The notes: generated by a model not told the origin, from the letters alone. 64,000 bases of DNA from DATFVA01 sp963832355 (GCA_963832355.1 CAWHTX010000003.1:310001-374000); one strand, 5' to 3'. Shown: positions 18,729-27,510, numbered from the stretch's first letter. Program-made: numbers and translations.

Positions 18729-19508
18729 TTATAGTAGTTCTTCTATCAACGTGTAATTCTTTTCAAACCAGGATATATCATTTCTTAAAGCAATCGTAGG
18801 ACTTATCATAATGATGACAGGAGGATGAAAATTATGTCTGGCAAATTCTTCACTTATATTATCTATTCTTCCTGTTATTGTCCTCTGTGCCGGAAGGGTT
18901 CCATTTTCTATAACTGCCGCCGGCATCGACGGATCCATTCCATGTTTAATAAGTTCATTACAGATACGTTCAATTCTGGAGGCACCCATATAAATGATAA
19001 GGTTGGTGTTTTTCAGGCCGGCCAGTTTATTCCATTCAACCTGGGTTTCAGGTTTACCGGGACATTCATGTGCCGTTATAAGAACACACTGAGTTATGAG
19101 TCCACGATGAGTTATTGGAATCCCGCTGTAGATAGGCGCGGAAAGTCCTGAAGTAATGCCTGGTATAACCTCAAATTCAATTCCTTCAGTTTTCAGTGCT
19201 GCGGCTTCTTCAGAACCCCTGCCAAACACGAAGGGATTACCTCCTTTAAGCCTCATAACATTGAATCCAAGTTTTGCCTTATCTATAAGTATCTGGATGA
19301 TTTTATCTTGTTCTATTGGATGGTGTCCCGATTCTTTTCCTACAAATATCATTTCACAATCGTTCTTTCGATAAGCAAGAAGATCACCATTTATCAACCT
19401 GTCGTAGACGATTACATCTGCCTCCTTTAAAATCCTGAGTGCTTTGAGAGTTATAAGCTCAGGATCTCCGGGTCCTGCACCTGCGATATAAACTTTTCCG
19501 TATTCCAC
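18729..19508 (-). CDS. cobA: Uroporphyrinogen-III C-methyltransferase (SUMT)
   Basis: Catalyses two SAM-dependent methylations of uroporphyrinogen III to precorrin-2, the branch point to siroheme and cobalamin. The two family signatures are clear: GAGPGDPELITLKAL at the N-terminus and MRLKGGNPFVFGRGSEEA in mid-protein, with VYDRLI between them. I place the start at GTG 19508, giving 259 residues, the normal SUMT length, with AGGTG 7 bases upstream. The longer frame back to 19619 would overlap the preceding gene by 91 bases and adds a non-homologous Cys-rich tail. With Met8/CysG-N two genes upstream it completes the route to siroheme. Confidence 0.95.
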   Translation of the reverse strand: MEYGKVYIAGAGPGDPELITLKALRILKEADVIVYDRLINGDLLAYRKNDCEMIFVGKESGHHPIEQDKIIQILIDKAKLGFNVMRLKGGNPFVFGRGSEEAAALKTEGIEFEVIPGITSGLSAPIYSGIPITHRGLITQCVLITAHECPGKPETQVEWNKLAGLKNTNLIIYMGASRIERICNELIKHGMDPSMPAAVIENGTLPAQRTITGRIDNISEEFARHNFHPPVIIMISPTIALRNDISWFEKNYTLIEELL

Positions 19509-19528
19509 TTTATACACCTGCCTGTTTG

Positions 19529-20113
19529 TTAAATATGCTTGAGCACATTGATTATAAGAAACCCTGCAGTAATCACGAAAACAATAAGGAATACTGCAAT
19601 AAGTACATCTGCCTGCCAATCCCGGCTGCTTGATATATTGTGTTCCCTGGCTAAAATGTTGTTTATCATTTCAATAGTTTTTCTGCCTGTTTTCTTAAAA
19701 ACCTGATCATAATTAGCAATTTCCTGTAAAGAGAGTGCATTGGACCGGATAACATCAAAGAACTGGTTGTATTGATCTGACATTTCTGAATAGTCCGCTT
19801 TCAAAGCATTGATCTCATCTTCGTTAAGAGCCTTCATCCCGATAAGCTCACCGAATTTCTGATGAAACTCCTCTTTTGCTTTTTGCCAGCGAAGATATCT
19901 GTCCTGAGAGTATCCTCTTATTAAAAGATTCTTTTCTTCGCGTCTAAGCTGGAGTTCAGACTCTTTTAATAGATGTACGACCTCTATAATTTTCGTACTG
20001 TTCTCTATCTGCCGGGTTAAGATCCAGCCGAGTACTCCGCTTCCAATTATTAAAAAAAGCATTATAGCGAAGGTTATTAGTATTTTTCTTTTTAATATTT
20101 TGAGATCGCTCAT
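19529..20113 (-). CDS. Sensor-only membrane protein (helical bundle, two TM)
   Basis: 194 residues with TM1 at about 10-32, a helical periplasmic domain and TM2 at about 170-191, then only three residues. The periplasmic part has RREEKNLLIRGYSQDRY and QYNQFFDVIRS, typical of HBM/four-helix ligand-sensing domains of chemoreceptors and kinases. No HAMP, kinase or methyl-accepting part follows, and the stop is clean. It lies between the two siroheme genes (20-base gaps on both sides). It resembles the sensor part of the kinase at 7.8 kb and could modulate it by pairing. A transport or assembly role is equally possible. Confidence 0.75.
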   Translation of the reverse strand: MSDLKILKRKILITFAIMLFLIIGSGVLGWILTRQIENSTKIIEVVHLLKESELQLRREEKNLLIRGYSQDRYLRWQKAKEEFHQKFGELIGMKALNEDEINALKADYSEMSDQYNQFFDVIRSNALSLQEIANYDQVFKKTGRKTIEMINNILAREHNISSSRDWQADVLIAVFLIVFVITAGFLIINVLKHI

Positions 20114-20132
20114 ATTGTTGCCCGGATAAAAT

Positions 20133-20795
20133 TTATTCTAAATTGAATTCATTTAGGATTTCTTTGAGATGATTATCAGGACTTTTTTTGCCGTTGCCTG
20201 AGAGTATATCCTCCCAGTTCTGAGAAGCAAACTTATTGAGTATCTTTGTCTTTATTCTCGGATCAATATTTTTGTTGTATTTTATCTTTTTTCTTAGTCT
20301 GCCCGCCATCCTGATTATGTCTTCATAGACCGGTGGAATAAGTCCTTCAACCAAGTCTTTCATCTTTTTCGTGAAAAAAGGAGCCTTCCCCTGAGAAGAA
20401 ATTGAGATTGTCAGGTCACCCCGGATAACATTTGCGGGTAGAATGAAATCACATAAATTCGGGTCATCTACCACATTAAGTAAAATTCTTTTATCAGTAC
20501 AATCTTTTCGGACGGTTCGGTTAATTTCAGGGATATCTGTAGCACTGAATACAATCCCGAAACCATCAATGTACTCTTTTGAATATACTTTTTTGATTAT
20601 CCTGATATAATTTTGCTCTGCCAGTTCACGGATAGGTTTTATTATTTTGGGTGAAAGGACTGTTACGTCGGCGCCGAATTGAAGCAGAGATAAAACTTTA
20701 CGATGGGCAACTTTTCCCCCGCCCACAACGATACATTTAAATCGCTGAAGATTGATGAAAATCGGGTAAAATCCTGCTTTTTTATTCTTTTTCAT
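20133..20795 (-). CDS. Precorrin-2 dehydrogenase / sirohydrochlorin ferrochelatase
   Basis: The Met8/CysG-N type enzyme that oxidises precorrin-2 to sirohydrochlorin with NAD+ and may insert Fe2+ to give siroheme. The N-terminal NAD site CIVVGGGKVAHRKVLSLL is intact; FSATDIPEINRTV and VVDDPNLCDFILPA follow, as in the family, and GDLTISISSQGKAP marks the C-terminal domain. 220 residues is normal. It is the first gene of the minus-strand set. Siroheme demand fits a sulfite or nitrite reductase elsewhere in the genome; next to qmoC a dissimilatory sulfite reductase is the likely client. Confidence 0.93.
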   Translation of the reverse strand: MKKNKKAGFYPIFINLQRFKCIVVGGGKVAHRKVLSLLQFGADVTVLSPKIIKPIRELAEQNYIRIIKKVYSKEYIDGFGIVFSATDIPEINRTVRKDCTDKRILLNVVDDPNLCDFILPANVIRGDLTISISSQGKAPFFTKKMKDLVEGLIPPVYEDIIRMAGRLRKKIKYNKNIDPRIKTKILNKFASQNWEDILSGNGKKSPDNHLKEILNEFNLE

Positions 20796-20959
20796 ATTCT
20801 TTTCCCCACCAATCGAAAAATATCAGTTGTGAAAAGAAAAGCAACCTGCGATGAAAAACTGTAATCTTTGTGTTGCTAAAAAATGAATAATTTAAGCGGA
20901 TTTGACCAGGGATTCTCTAAAAGAAAAAAGCTGTCTATTATTAATTGGATTACCCGGTG

Positions 20960-21277
20960 TCATTTTGCAAATACACGGAGCCCGGCAATTCCAATAATAA
21001 TTAATAAAATAAAGAATAGTCGTACTGTTTCTTTCGATTCACCAAAAAGAATTATGCCCAATATGGCGGTTCCCACAGCGCCAATCCCTGTCCATACAGC
21101 ATAAGCAGTTCCAACCGGCAGTTCTTTTAATGAGAATGCAAGCAGGCCCATGCTGATTAAGATACTGACTACTGTAAAGACACTTGGCCAGAACCTGGTG
21201 AATCCCTGGGAATATTTCATTCCAATAGCCCAGGCTGTCTCAAACAACCCGGCAATAAAGAGTATAAACCATGCCAT
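20960..21277 (-). CDS. sugE: SMR-family exporter, SugE/Gdx type
   Basis: A four-helix small multidrug resistance protein of 105 residues. The N-terminal LFETAWAIGMKYS and the GTAYAVWTGIGAVGTAILGI segment mark the SugE/Gdx clade, whose characterised members export guanidinium. The essential Glu of helix 1 is present. It is the last gene of the tryptophan-catabolism operon, 21 bases after the SRPBCC gene. I see no guanidine riboswitch in that gap. EmrE-type broad drug export is less likely from these motifs. Confidence 0.9.
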   Translation of the reverse strand: MAWFILFIAGLFETAWAIGMKYSQGFTRFWPSVFTVVSILISMGLLAFSLKELPVGTAYAVWTGIGAVGTAILGIILFGESKETVRLFFILLIIIGIAGLRVFAK

Positions 21278-21298
21278 TTTATTCCATATTGATTATTA

Positions 21299-21781
21299 TT
21301 ACTTAAACTCGGGAGGATTAGTCCAATCCACAGGATTAACTTTAAAGCGATACTGAAGTCTTGGGAGTACAACCTTTTTCCATGCATAATTAAAGTACTC
21401 AAATGATTTTTCCCACTCACCACCTTCGCCCCAGCCATCCTGATGGAACAAGAGGCGGGTTTCTCTTTCATTTATTTCTATGAACCTCAGGAAAACGTGT
21501 GTTCGTTCGTTTCGAACCTCTTTTAATTCCGGAGGAGCATTCCAGGTAAATGAGAACATTTTATTTTCCTGAAAGGAAAGAATTACATTTCCCTCTCCTC
21601 CGCGCAAACCTTCAGGATTACCAGGAAGAAAAATTATCTCATAAGGTCCCATAATCTCCATTTTAATATTCACCTCGGGAGCAAAAAAAGTTATTATTCC
21701 TTCCCTGGTTGTCCAGGCTCTGTAAACATCTGCTGCAGGAGCAGGAATAATAATATCTTCAGTTATTGCTTTTAAATTCAT
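21299..21781 (-). CDS. SRPBCC (AHSA1-like) domain protein
   Basis: A 160-residue protein of the START/SRPBCC fold. The N-terminal IPAPAADVYRAWTTREGIITFF is the usual opening of AHSA1-like members, and LLFHQDGWGEGGEWEKSFEYFNYAW is the usual ending, where the C-terminal helix covers the hydrophobic cavity. The ligand is unknown. It starts 7 bases after the diadenylate cyclase gene and is surely cotranscribed with it, though no functional link is known. Confidence 0.85.
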   Translation of the reverse strand: MNLKAITEDIIIPAPAADVYRAWTTREGIITFFAPEVNIKMEIMGPYEIIFLPGNPEGLRGGEGNVILSFQENKMFSFTWNAPPELKEVRNERTHVFLRFIEINERETRLLFHQDGWGEGGEWEKSFEYFNYAWKKVVLPRLQYRFKVNPVDWTNPPEFK

Positions 21782-21788
21782 TTTTACA

Positions 21789-23228
21789 TCACCTTTGTTT
21801 AATGTTTATTTCAACTGATACCTCGTCGTCCTCGTCAGGAGGAAGTTTATATTTTTGCGGTACGAGAACCTGTGATTGAACATTTGTTGATTTATCTAGC
21901 ATACTTAAATCCACTGGTTCGGTATAAATAAACTTCGGCAGATGGTTCCCTTCCTCCGGCACGATTAACATTAATCGTGAAGGATCTGCAACGATGGAAA
22001 GTAGTTTAAAATTATGCGGAAGTTGTCCGGTTGTCTGCACCTTTACAGGTAAGGAAATAATTTTTGTCGGGATGGCAGTTACTGTAATTTTTTTAGGCTC
22101 TATATCATAAAGTCTTAAACCGGATGGTAGTTTCAGGTCTTCTTCATTAATAGCAAAATCATTTTTACCTTTTTTTAACTCTCCCAGGTTCAGAGAAACA
22201 ACCAGGTCAGAAGGATCCAGAAGGCGAAAATCCTGTTCAGAACCTTCAAGTGTAACTTCTGCCCGTGAAGGCACCTGCTGAGCAAGTGCAAAGCTTTGTG
22301 TTAGGTTTCTGAATTCAATAGGCACAGTGTAATTTCTGAAGATCCGGTCTGAATGATAAGCAAGAATAAACCAGGCAAAGATTGCTATCAGTACTGAAGC
22401 TGCAGCTGTGATGATATTTCTCCGGTTCCACCATTTGACCCCGAATTCTTTTGCGGCAGGATAAGTTCGATGGTAGAATTCCTCAAGCCTGTGCTTTAAT
22501 TCAACGGTAGATTTCAGGATTTTGAGCTGACCATTTTCTGCTATGCTTATAGTACCTCGCTCCTCAGAAACTATGATAGTCAATGCATCGCAATGTTCAG
22601 ACAATCCGAGTCCTGCTGCATGTCTCGTACTTCCTTCACCGAGTGCAGCGATATTAATAGAGAGCGGCAAGTGAGCTCCGAACCTTGAGATCTTATTTCC
22701 TTCAATTATTATTGCCCCATCATGGCCGGGTGAACTTGTATTAAAGATACTGTATAGCAGCGGAGAGCTTATACGTCCTTCCAGAGGAATACCTCCGTTA
22801 AGATGCCTCTCACAGGGTTCCTTGCCGCGGATCGTTATCAGTGCTCCGGTTCTTTTTTCAGCCATTTTCCCTACAGATTCAGTGAGTATATCAACTGAAG
22901 AGGCAAAATTAGATAACCTGGGCTTCCTTCTGAAATTTGTCCAGAACCAGGCTAGATCGATCATACGGCGGATGTCCGACTGAAATACAATTATTGCAGC
23001 AATCAAAATCACAACGATTAGTGTCTGTATTAGTATTTCTGTAAGATAAAGCTGGAAAAACCTGGCAAGAAGGTAAATAACAGCAAAAACAGAGATGGCA
23101 ACGACAAGTCTCCGGGAAGCACTTCTACGCAGCCAGTTAATAAAAATGAACAGAAAAGCTGAAACAATCAAAATATCAAGGATATCAACAATCCTGATGT
23201 TCGCCGTAAATTCTGAAAACCAATCCAT
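21789..23228 (-). CDS. Diadenylate cyclase fused to a YbbR domain (CdaA-CdaR fusion)
   Basis: Makes cyclic di-AMP from two ATP at the inner membrane. Three N-terminal helices (about 14-82) precede the DAC domain (about 110-250) with the DGA motif at 170-172. The second motif reads STRHAAGLG (201-209) where CdaA enzymes have TRHRA, so the last Arg of RHR is Ala. A fourth helix (about 272-292) leads to a C-terminal YbbR-like periplasmic domain (about 295-479: PSRAEVTLEG, DIEPKKITVTA). In Firmicutes the YbbR protein CdaR is a separate regulator of CdaA; here both are one 479-residue chain. Activity should be tested given the altered motif. The gene lies 1 base after the kynureninase-like gene. 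Confidence 0.88.
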   Translation of the reverse strand: MDWFSEFTANIRIVDILDILIVSAFLFIFINWLRRSASRRLVVAISVFAVIYLLARFFQLYLTEILIQTLIVVILIAAIIVFQSDIRRMIDLAWFWTNFRRKPRLSNFASSVDILTESVGKMAEKRTGALITIRGKEPCERHLNGGIPLEGRISSPLLYSIFNTSSPGHDGAIIIEGNKISRFGAHLPLSINIAALGEGSTRHAAGLGLSEHCDALTIIVSEERGTISIAENGQLKILKSTVELKHRLEEFYHRTYPAAKEFGVKWWNRRNIITAAASVLIAIFAWFILAYHSDRIFRNYTVPIEFRNLTQSFALAQQVPSRAEVTLEGSEQDFRLLDPSDLVVSLNLGELKKGKNDFAINEEDLKLPSGLRLYDIEPKKITVTAIPTKIISLPVKVQTTGQLPHNFKLLSIVADPSRLMLIVPEEGNHLPKFIYTEPVDLSMLDKSTNVQSQVLVPQKYKLPPDEDDEVSVEINIKQR

Positions 23229-23229
23229 A

Positions 23230-24429
23230 TTATTTGCTTAAATTCTTTACAACTGAAATTAAAAGCTCTATTGATTTAATGAGCTGATCATCTGAAAGGT
23301 AGGGAGCAGGACCAAGTCTAAGACTGCTTCCCCGGTAATCAGTAAAGACTCCTTTCTCTCTGAGACGCATTGAAATTACATCCGCAAAGGGGGAGTTAAG
23401 TACCAGAAAACCGCCGATCCGATTAACGCTAATATTGGTATTGCGTGTTATTAATCCGGGATCAAGATCAGCATCATCGAATTTGCTGGCAAGAAGACCA
23501 ACCTGGTGCTGACTAACCTTCCGGAGAAAATCGGGAGTCAATTCCATTTCCTTAAAAAAACGGAATACTTCTGCTCCCCGGTAATGACTGCTGGGATCAT
23601 ATGTAGCTCCGGCAAAAAGTGCATCACCCGAACCATACAGAACATTTTTTTCTTTTTTTTGTTTAGAAAGAGCTCCGAATTCACTGTACCAACCTGTGAT
23701 AACTGGACGAAGGTCTGTTTCCGCCGGAAATCTTAGAAAACAGTTTCCTTCCCCAAGCTGACAGTATTTATATCCGCCTCCAATGATGAATGCATTCTCA
23801 AGATTTTCATTTTTAACAGAAAACGGCATTGCATTAAGAGCATGATAAACATCGACCAATAATCTGGCTCCATGCTTTTCACACTTCCCGGCTAATACTG
23901 AAAGATCCTCAACTATTTCCCCGGTATTGAAGAAAACTTTTGAAACCAGTACAGCAGCAGTCTTATCATTTACCGCAGAAATAATCTTCTCTACAACCAG
24001 TTCTGATTGGTTGGCCGGAACTTTTATGATTTCTAATCCTTCTTCCGAAAGTCTGTCCAATTGTCTTCTTATAGTATGAAATTCGCCATCTGTTGTGACT
24101 ATATTGATATCCTTTTTAAGCGGAAGGGCTGAAAGAAAACGGATCAAAAGGTCATGAGTACTTGAAGCCAGTGCCATCTGACCTTCATCATCATCCAACA
24201 ACAATTTGTGACCATTTTTAATCTCTTCAGCTTTGATAAAGGCTTTCTCCCATTTATCATCTACAAATTGAGCGGCATCAAGCCAGGCCTGCTTTTGTCC
24301 CTCGAAGCTGCAGTCCGGCCAGGCCTGGTGAGAATGACCGGTTAAAAGCAGTCTTTCTGAGACCTTAAATGCTGAGTAATATTTTGCAAGGGCATTTGGC
24401 GAATTATATAATGCTGGATAACTAATCAT
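23230..24429 (-). CDS. kynU: Kynureninase-like PLP enzyme
   Basis: A fold-type-I, class V aminotransferase-like enzyme of 399 residues. The PLP Lys is in IIGGGYKYCQLGEGNC, the cofactor Asp in ARLLVDVYHALN, and the N-terminal GHSHQAWPD replaces the GNSLG of classic kynureninases. It overlaps the tryptophan 2,3-dioxygenase gene by 8 bases, which strongly favours kynurenine cleavage to anthranilate and alanine. No formylkynurenine formamidase is seen beside it. A related desulfurase or lyase activity is possible from sequence alone. Confidence 0.82.
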   Translation of the reverse strand: MISYPALYNSPNALAKYYSAFKVSERLLLTGHSHQAWPDCSFEGQKQAWLDAAQFVDDKWEKAFIKAEEIKNGHKLLLDDDEGQMALASSTHDLLIRFLSALPLKKDINIVTTDGEFHTIRRQLDRLSEEGLEIIKVPANQSELVVEKIISAVNDKTAAVLVSKVFFNTGEIVEDLSVLAGKCEKHGARLLVDVYHALNAMPFSVKNENLENAFIIGGGYKYCQLGEGNCFLRFPAETDLRPVITGWYSEFGALSKQKKEKNVLYGSGDALFAGATYDPSSHYRGAEVFRFFKEMELTPDFLRKVSQHQVGLLASKFDDADLDPGLITRNTNISVNRIGGFLVLNSPFADVISMRLREKGVFTDYRGSSLRLGPAPYLSDDQLIKSIELLISVVKNLSK

Positions 24430-25216
24430 TTTTTTGCAGCTCCGTTCTGATCTCCCAGAGATCCGTAAACAATGGTTGATTCAGGGTTGTCATTAAATAT
24501 GTTACTCCGTCAGATCCACCTGTGCCTTTCCTCGTCCCGATAGTTCTTTGAACCATTTTGACATGTCTGTACCTCCACTCCTGGAAGCCTTCATCAAGAT
24601 CAACCAGCAGCTCACAAAACTGAGCTGTCCCGGGATCACCCAAATATACTTCGATTAATATTTTTTGCATTTTCTCAGAAGGTTCAATTGATTTCGAATA
24701 ATCACGGGTAAGCAATTCATCAGGTACCCGGTAACCCCTGGCAGACAAGTAGTGAACAAAAGCATCCCACAAAGTAGCTTCATAAATCCGGCTTTCGATT
24801 TTAACTTTCTCCTCTTTTCCGAAGTAGGCTCTTTTTAACATCCCCGGGGTCCTTTTCCCAAGCGTTAGTTCAAGCTCGCGAAACTGAGCTGACTGAAATC
24901 CGCTTGCTGATTCAAGCCTGTTTCTGAATGAAAGAAATTCGAGCGGGGTCATAGTTTCGAGGATATCTATCTGTGCTACAAGTATTTTAAGAATAGTCAG
25001 AATCCTTTTCATAGTATGTAATGATCTGGCGAGATCATTTTTACCAAGCAGAAGCTTCAGATAATCTATTTCATGAAGAATTTCCTTAAACCAAAGTTCA
25101 TAAACCTGATGTATGATAATAAAAAGCATTTCGTCGTGCTCAGAACCCCGGGACATCTGTTTCTGAGCGTTCAAAATTGTATCAAGCTGCAGGTATCCAG
25201 AATATGTAAGTGACAT
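24422..25216 (-). CDS. kynA: Tryptophan 2,3-dioxygenase
   Basis: A cytoplasmic heme enzyme that opens the indole ring of L-tryptophan to N-formylkynurenine. Substrate-pocket motifs are clear: QMSRGSEHDEMLFIIIHQVYELWFKE near the start and FRNRLESASGFQSAQFRELE in the middle. The heme-ligand His is in EWRYRHVKMVQRTIG, and GTRKGTGGSDGVTYL follows. 264 residues is normal for the bacterial tetrameric enzyme. It is the first gene of a five-gene minus-strand operon. Confidence 0.96.
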   Translation of the reverse strand: MSLTYSGYLQLDTILNAQKQMSRGSEHDEMLFIIIHQVYELWFKEILHEIDYLKLLLGKNDLARSLHTMKRILTILKILVAQIDILETMTPLEFLSFRNRLESASGFQSAQFRELELTLGKRTPGMLKRAYFGKEEKVKIESRIYEATLWDAFVHYLSARGYRVPDELLTRDYSKSIEPSEKMQKILIEVYLGDPGTAQFCELLVDLDEGFQEWRYRHVKMVQRTIGTRKGTGGSDGVTYLMTTLNQPLFTDLWEIRTELQKND

Positions 25217-25519
25217 TATTTTCCCTGAAATTTACTTTCAAAATTAATAGAAATAACCATCTGTTAAATAGTATTGGCTGAATTGTTTAAAATTGATATT
25301 CTTAATTCGATACCGGAATATATTTTATAACTGAACATTTCACAAATGCACCATTTTTTTATTCACTATTCTTCTGAAAGATTCTCATGTGCCGCAACTC
25401 TCATTTAGTGTTATTTGCTGCCTGTTTTGACTATTATCAAAGCAAATGGAAGAATAATTATGGAACTTTTAAAATGTAAATTAAGTCAAATTTGTTAAGA
25501 CAATTATGGAGAGTATATT
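25217..25519. other. Divergent intergenic region
   Basis: About 300 bases between the tryptophan dioxygenase gene (minus) and a lipoprotein gene (plus). It must hold both promoters. I see AT-rich sequence but no convincing -35/-10 pair, no dyad longer than 6 bp and no small ORF with a ribosome site. Confidence 0.6.
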
Positions 25520-25987
25520 ATGAAGACTATGATGAATCTTTTTGTGCTGGTTTTAGTTACTCTTTCCTTTGCCGCATGTGAGAAGACAAATAATCCTGTT
25601 ACACCAGTCCCTGCAGATAAAACCTCTGATTCTAATAACGGAACATTCCAGGTTACATATAAAGACTATAGGAATGCAGATCGTACATTAACGGTATCAG
25701 GGAATATTGATTTTAACTTCAATTCCGACAGCACTTATTCGTATACTGCTACTGTTTTGAGTTCCAGCAATAATGAATTTACCACTTCATTACATGATAA
25801 CGGTACTTATACTATAAAAGGTGATAAAATTGAATTGTCTGACATTGCTCCAAAGATGATGAATCCGATATGGCAGCCCAGCCTTTACCTATCCGGAACT
25901 TATTCCTATCTAATAAGCGACAGCCAGACAGTAATTGAAGGTTCTAATGATTACGGCAGTGTGCGCATTGTTCTTCATAATCAGTAA
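25520..25987 (+). CDS. Small lipoprotein of unknown function
   Basis: 155 residues with a lipoprotein signal (LVTLSFAAC, Cys20) followed by a Pro/Asp/Asn-rich linker. The rest is predicted beta: alternating polar and hydrophobic residues around GTYTIKGDKIELSD and LSGTYSYLIS, resembling lipocalin-like or META-like small beta-barrels of Bacteroidota lipoproteins. GGAG lies 9 bases upstream of the start. The gene stands alone, with a strong terminator 26 bases after its stop. Confidence 0.8.
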   Translation: MKTMMNLFVLVLVTLSFAACEKTNNPVTPVPADKTSDSNNGTFQVTYKDYRNADRTLTVSGNIDFNFNSDSTYSYTATVLSSSNNEFTTSLHDNGTYTIKGDKIELSDIAPKMMNPIWQPSLYLSGTYSYLISDSQTVIEGSNDYGSVRIVLHNQ

Positions 25988-26012
25988 TCCTTTGTAAATA
26001 TGATTTTTTATG

Positions 26013-26037
26013 AAGCCCGCTGAAAGCGGGCTTTTAT
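26013..26037 (+). terminator. Rho-independent terminator
   Basis: AAGCCCGCT (26013-26021), loop GAA and AGCGGGCTT (26025-26033) make a 9-bp stem followed by TT. It ends the lipoprotein transcript. Confidence 0.9.
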
Positions 26038-26166
26038 ATTAATGATCTCTAAAACATACCCTAATAATTCCGTTCTTAGCTAAAGATTTCTTATTTTTAA
26101 AGATAAATTTCTTCAGTACTCTGTACTGATTAAGAAAATGTTCTCAGAAAAAATGGAGATTCCTTT

Positions 26167-27487
26167 ATGTCACGTAAAAATGTCCTGATTATGGGCGCCG
26201 CCGGGCGCGATTTTCACAACTTCAATGTTTATTTCCGCGATAATAATGATTATAACGTAGTTGCTTTCACTGCCACACAAATTCCCAACATTGAAGGAAG
26301 AACTTACCCTAAAGAATTAGCCGGCGATCTTTATCCTAAAGGTATCCCTATCTATGAAGAATCCAAACTAGTCGAACTAATCAAAAAACTGAAGGTTGAT
26401 GAAGTTGTTTTCTCATATTCGGATATTCCTTTTAATTATGTAATGACCAAAGCCTCAATCGTTAATGCTGCCGGTGCTTCTTTCCGCCTTATGGGTGCAG
26501 CTGAAACGGAGGTTACAAGTTCCAAACCTTTAATAGCGGTTCTGGCAGTAAGAACAGGTTCAGGCAAATCCCAGACATCCAGAAGGATTGCTGAACTCCT
26601 CCGCAAGGCAGGTAAAAAAGTAGTTTCAATTCGTCATCCAATGCCCTATGGTGATCTTGTAAAACAAAAGGTTCAGAGATTCGGAACAATTGAAGATTTA
26701 AAGAGAACATGACTGTACAATCGAAGAAATTGAGGAATATGAACCGCATATTGCAAATGGCGGAGTTATTTATGCGGGTGTTGATTATGAAGCAATACTT
26801 CGTGAGGCTGAAAAAGAAGCTGATATAATTCTCTGGGATGGCGGCAATAATGATATGTCATTCTATAAGGCTGATCTTACTTTTACTGTTGTAGACCCCC
26901 ACAGACCGGGTCACGAATTAACATACTATCCCGGGAATACCAGTCTGAGAATGGCTGATGTAGCAATAATAAACAAAGTGGATACTGCAGAGCCCGGGAA
27001 TGTTGAAAAAGTTAGAGAAAACATTAAAAATGTTAATCCTGATGCGAAAATAATTGAAGCATCCTCTCCAGTAACAGCAGAGAATCCTGATTTGATCAAG
27101 GGTAAAAAAGTCCTGGTTGTGGAAGATGGTCCAACTTTAACTCATGGAGAAATGAAATATGGTGCGGGAACAATTGCAGCCAGGCAGAATGGTGCGGCTG
27201 AGATTGTCGATCCAAGGCCTTATACAGTTAAGTCAATTACTGCCACGTATAAGAAATATCCTAATATTGGAGTTCTTCTTCCGGCTATGGGTTACGGAGA
27301 TGCACAGGTTAAAGATCTGGAAGAAACAATCAACAAAACCGACTGTGAATCTGTAATCATCGGTACTCCGATTGACCTTGGCAGGCTGCTGAAAATAAAT
27401 AAACCTTCTACAAGAGTTATTTATGAATTAGGTGATCAGGCAACTGAAGAAATAAAGAAGGTGCTCAAAGAAAAAGGAATGCTGTAA
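26167..27487 (+). pseudogene. Cyclic 2,3-diphosphoglycerate synthetase-like GTPase, frameshifted
   Basis: The gene reads as two frames: 26167-26712 (181 residues, ending in an early TGA) and an overlapping +1 frame that runs to 27487. Removing one base near 26704-26707 joins them as DLKRHDCTIEEIEEYEP and gives about 439 residues, the usual length of this family. The N-terminal part has a Rossmann-like opening (VLIMGAAGRDFHNFNVYF) and a P-loop, AVRTGSGKSQTSR. The second part has LWDGGNND, VVDPHRPGHE and INKVDTAE, a G4-like NKxD motif. Archaeal homologues make the thermolyte cyclic 2,3-bisphosphoglycerate; bacterial members are of uncertain role. Codon use is even on both sides of the break, so a sequence error is as likely as decay. 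Confidence 0.85.
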
Positions 27488-27510
27488 ACTTCTTTATTTG
27501 TTTTTTTATG

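Noticed and set aside
20796..20959. Guanidine riboswitch for the SugE/Gdx gene
   Set aside because: This gap lies downstream of sugE, and the upstream gap is only 21 bases, too short for the element.
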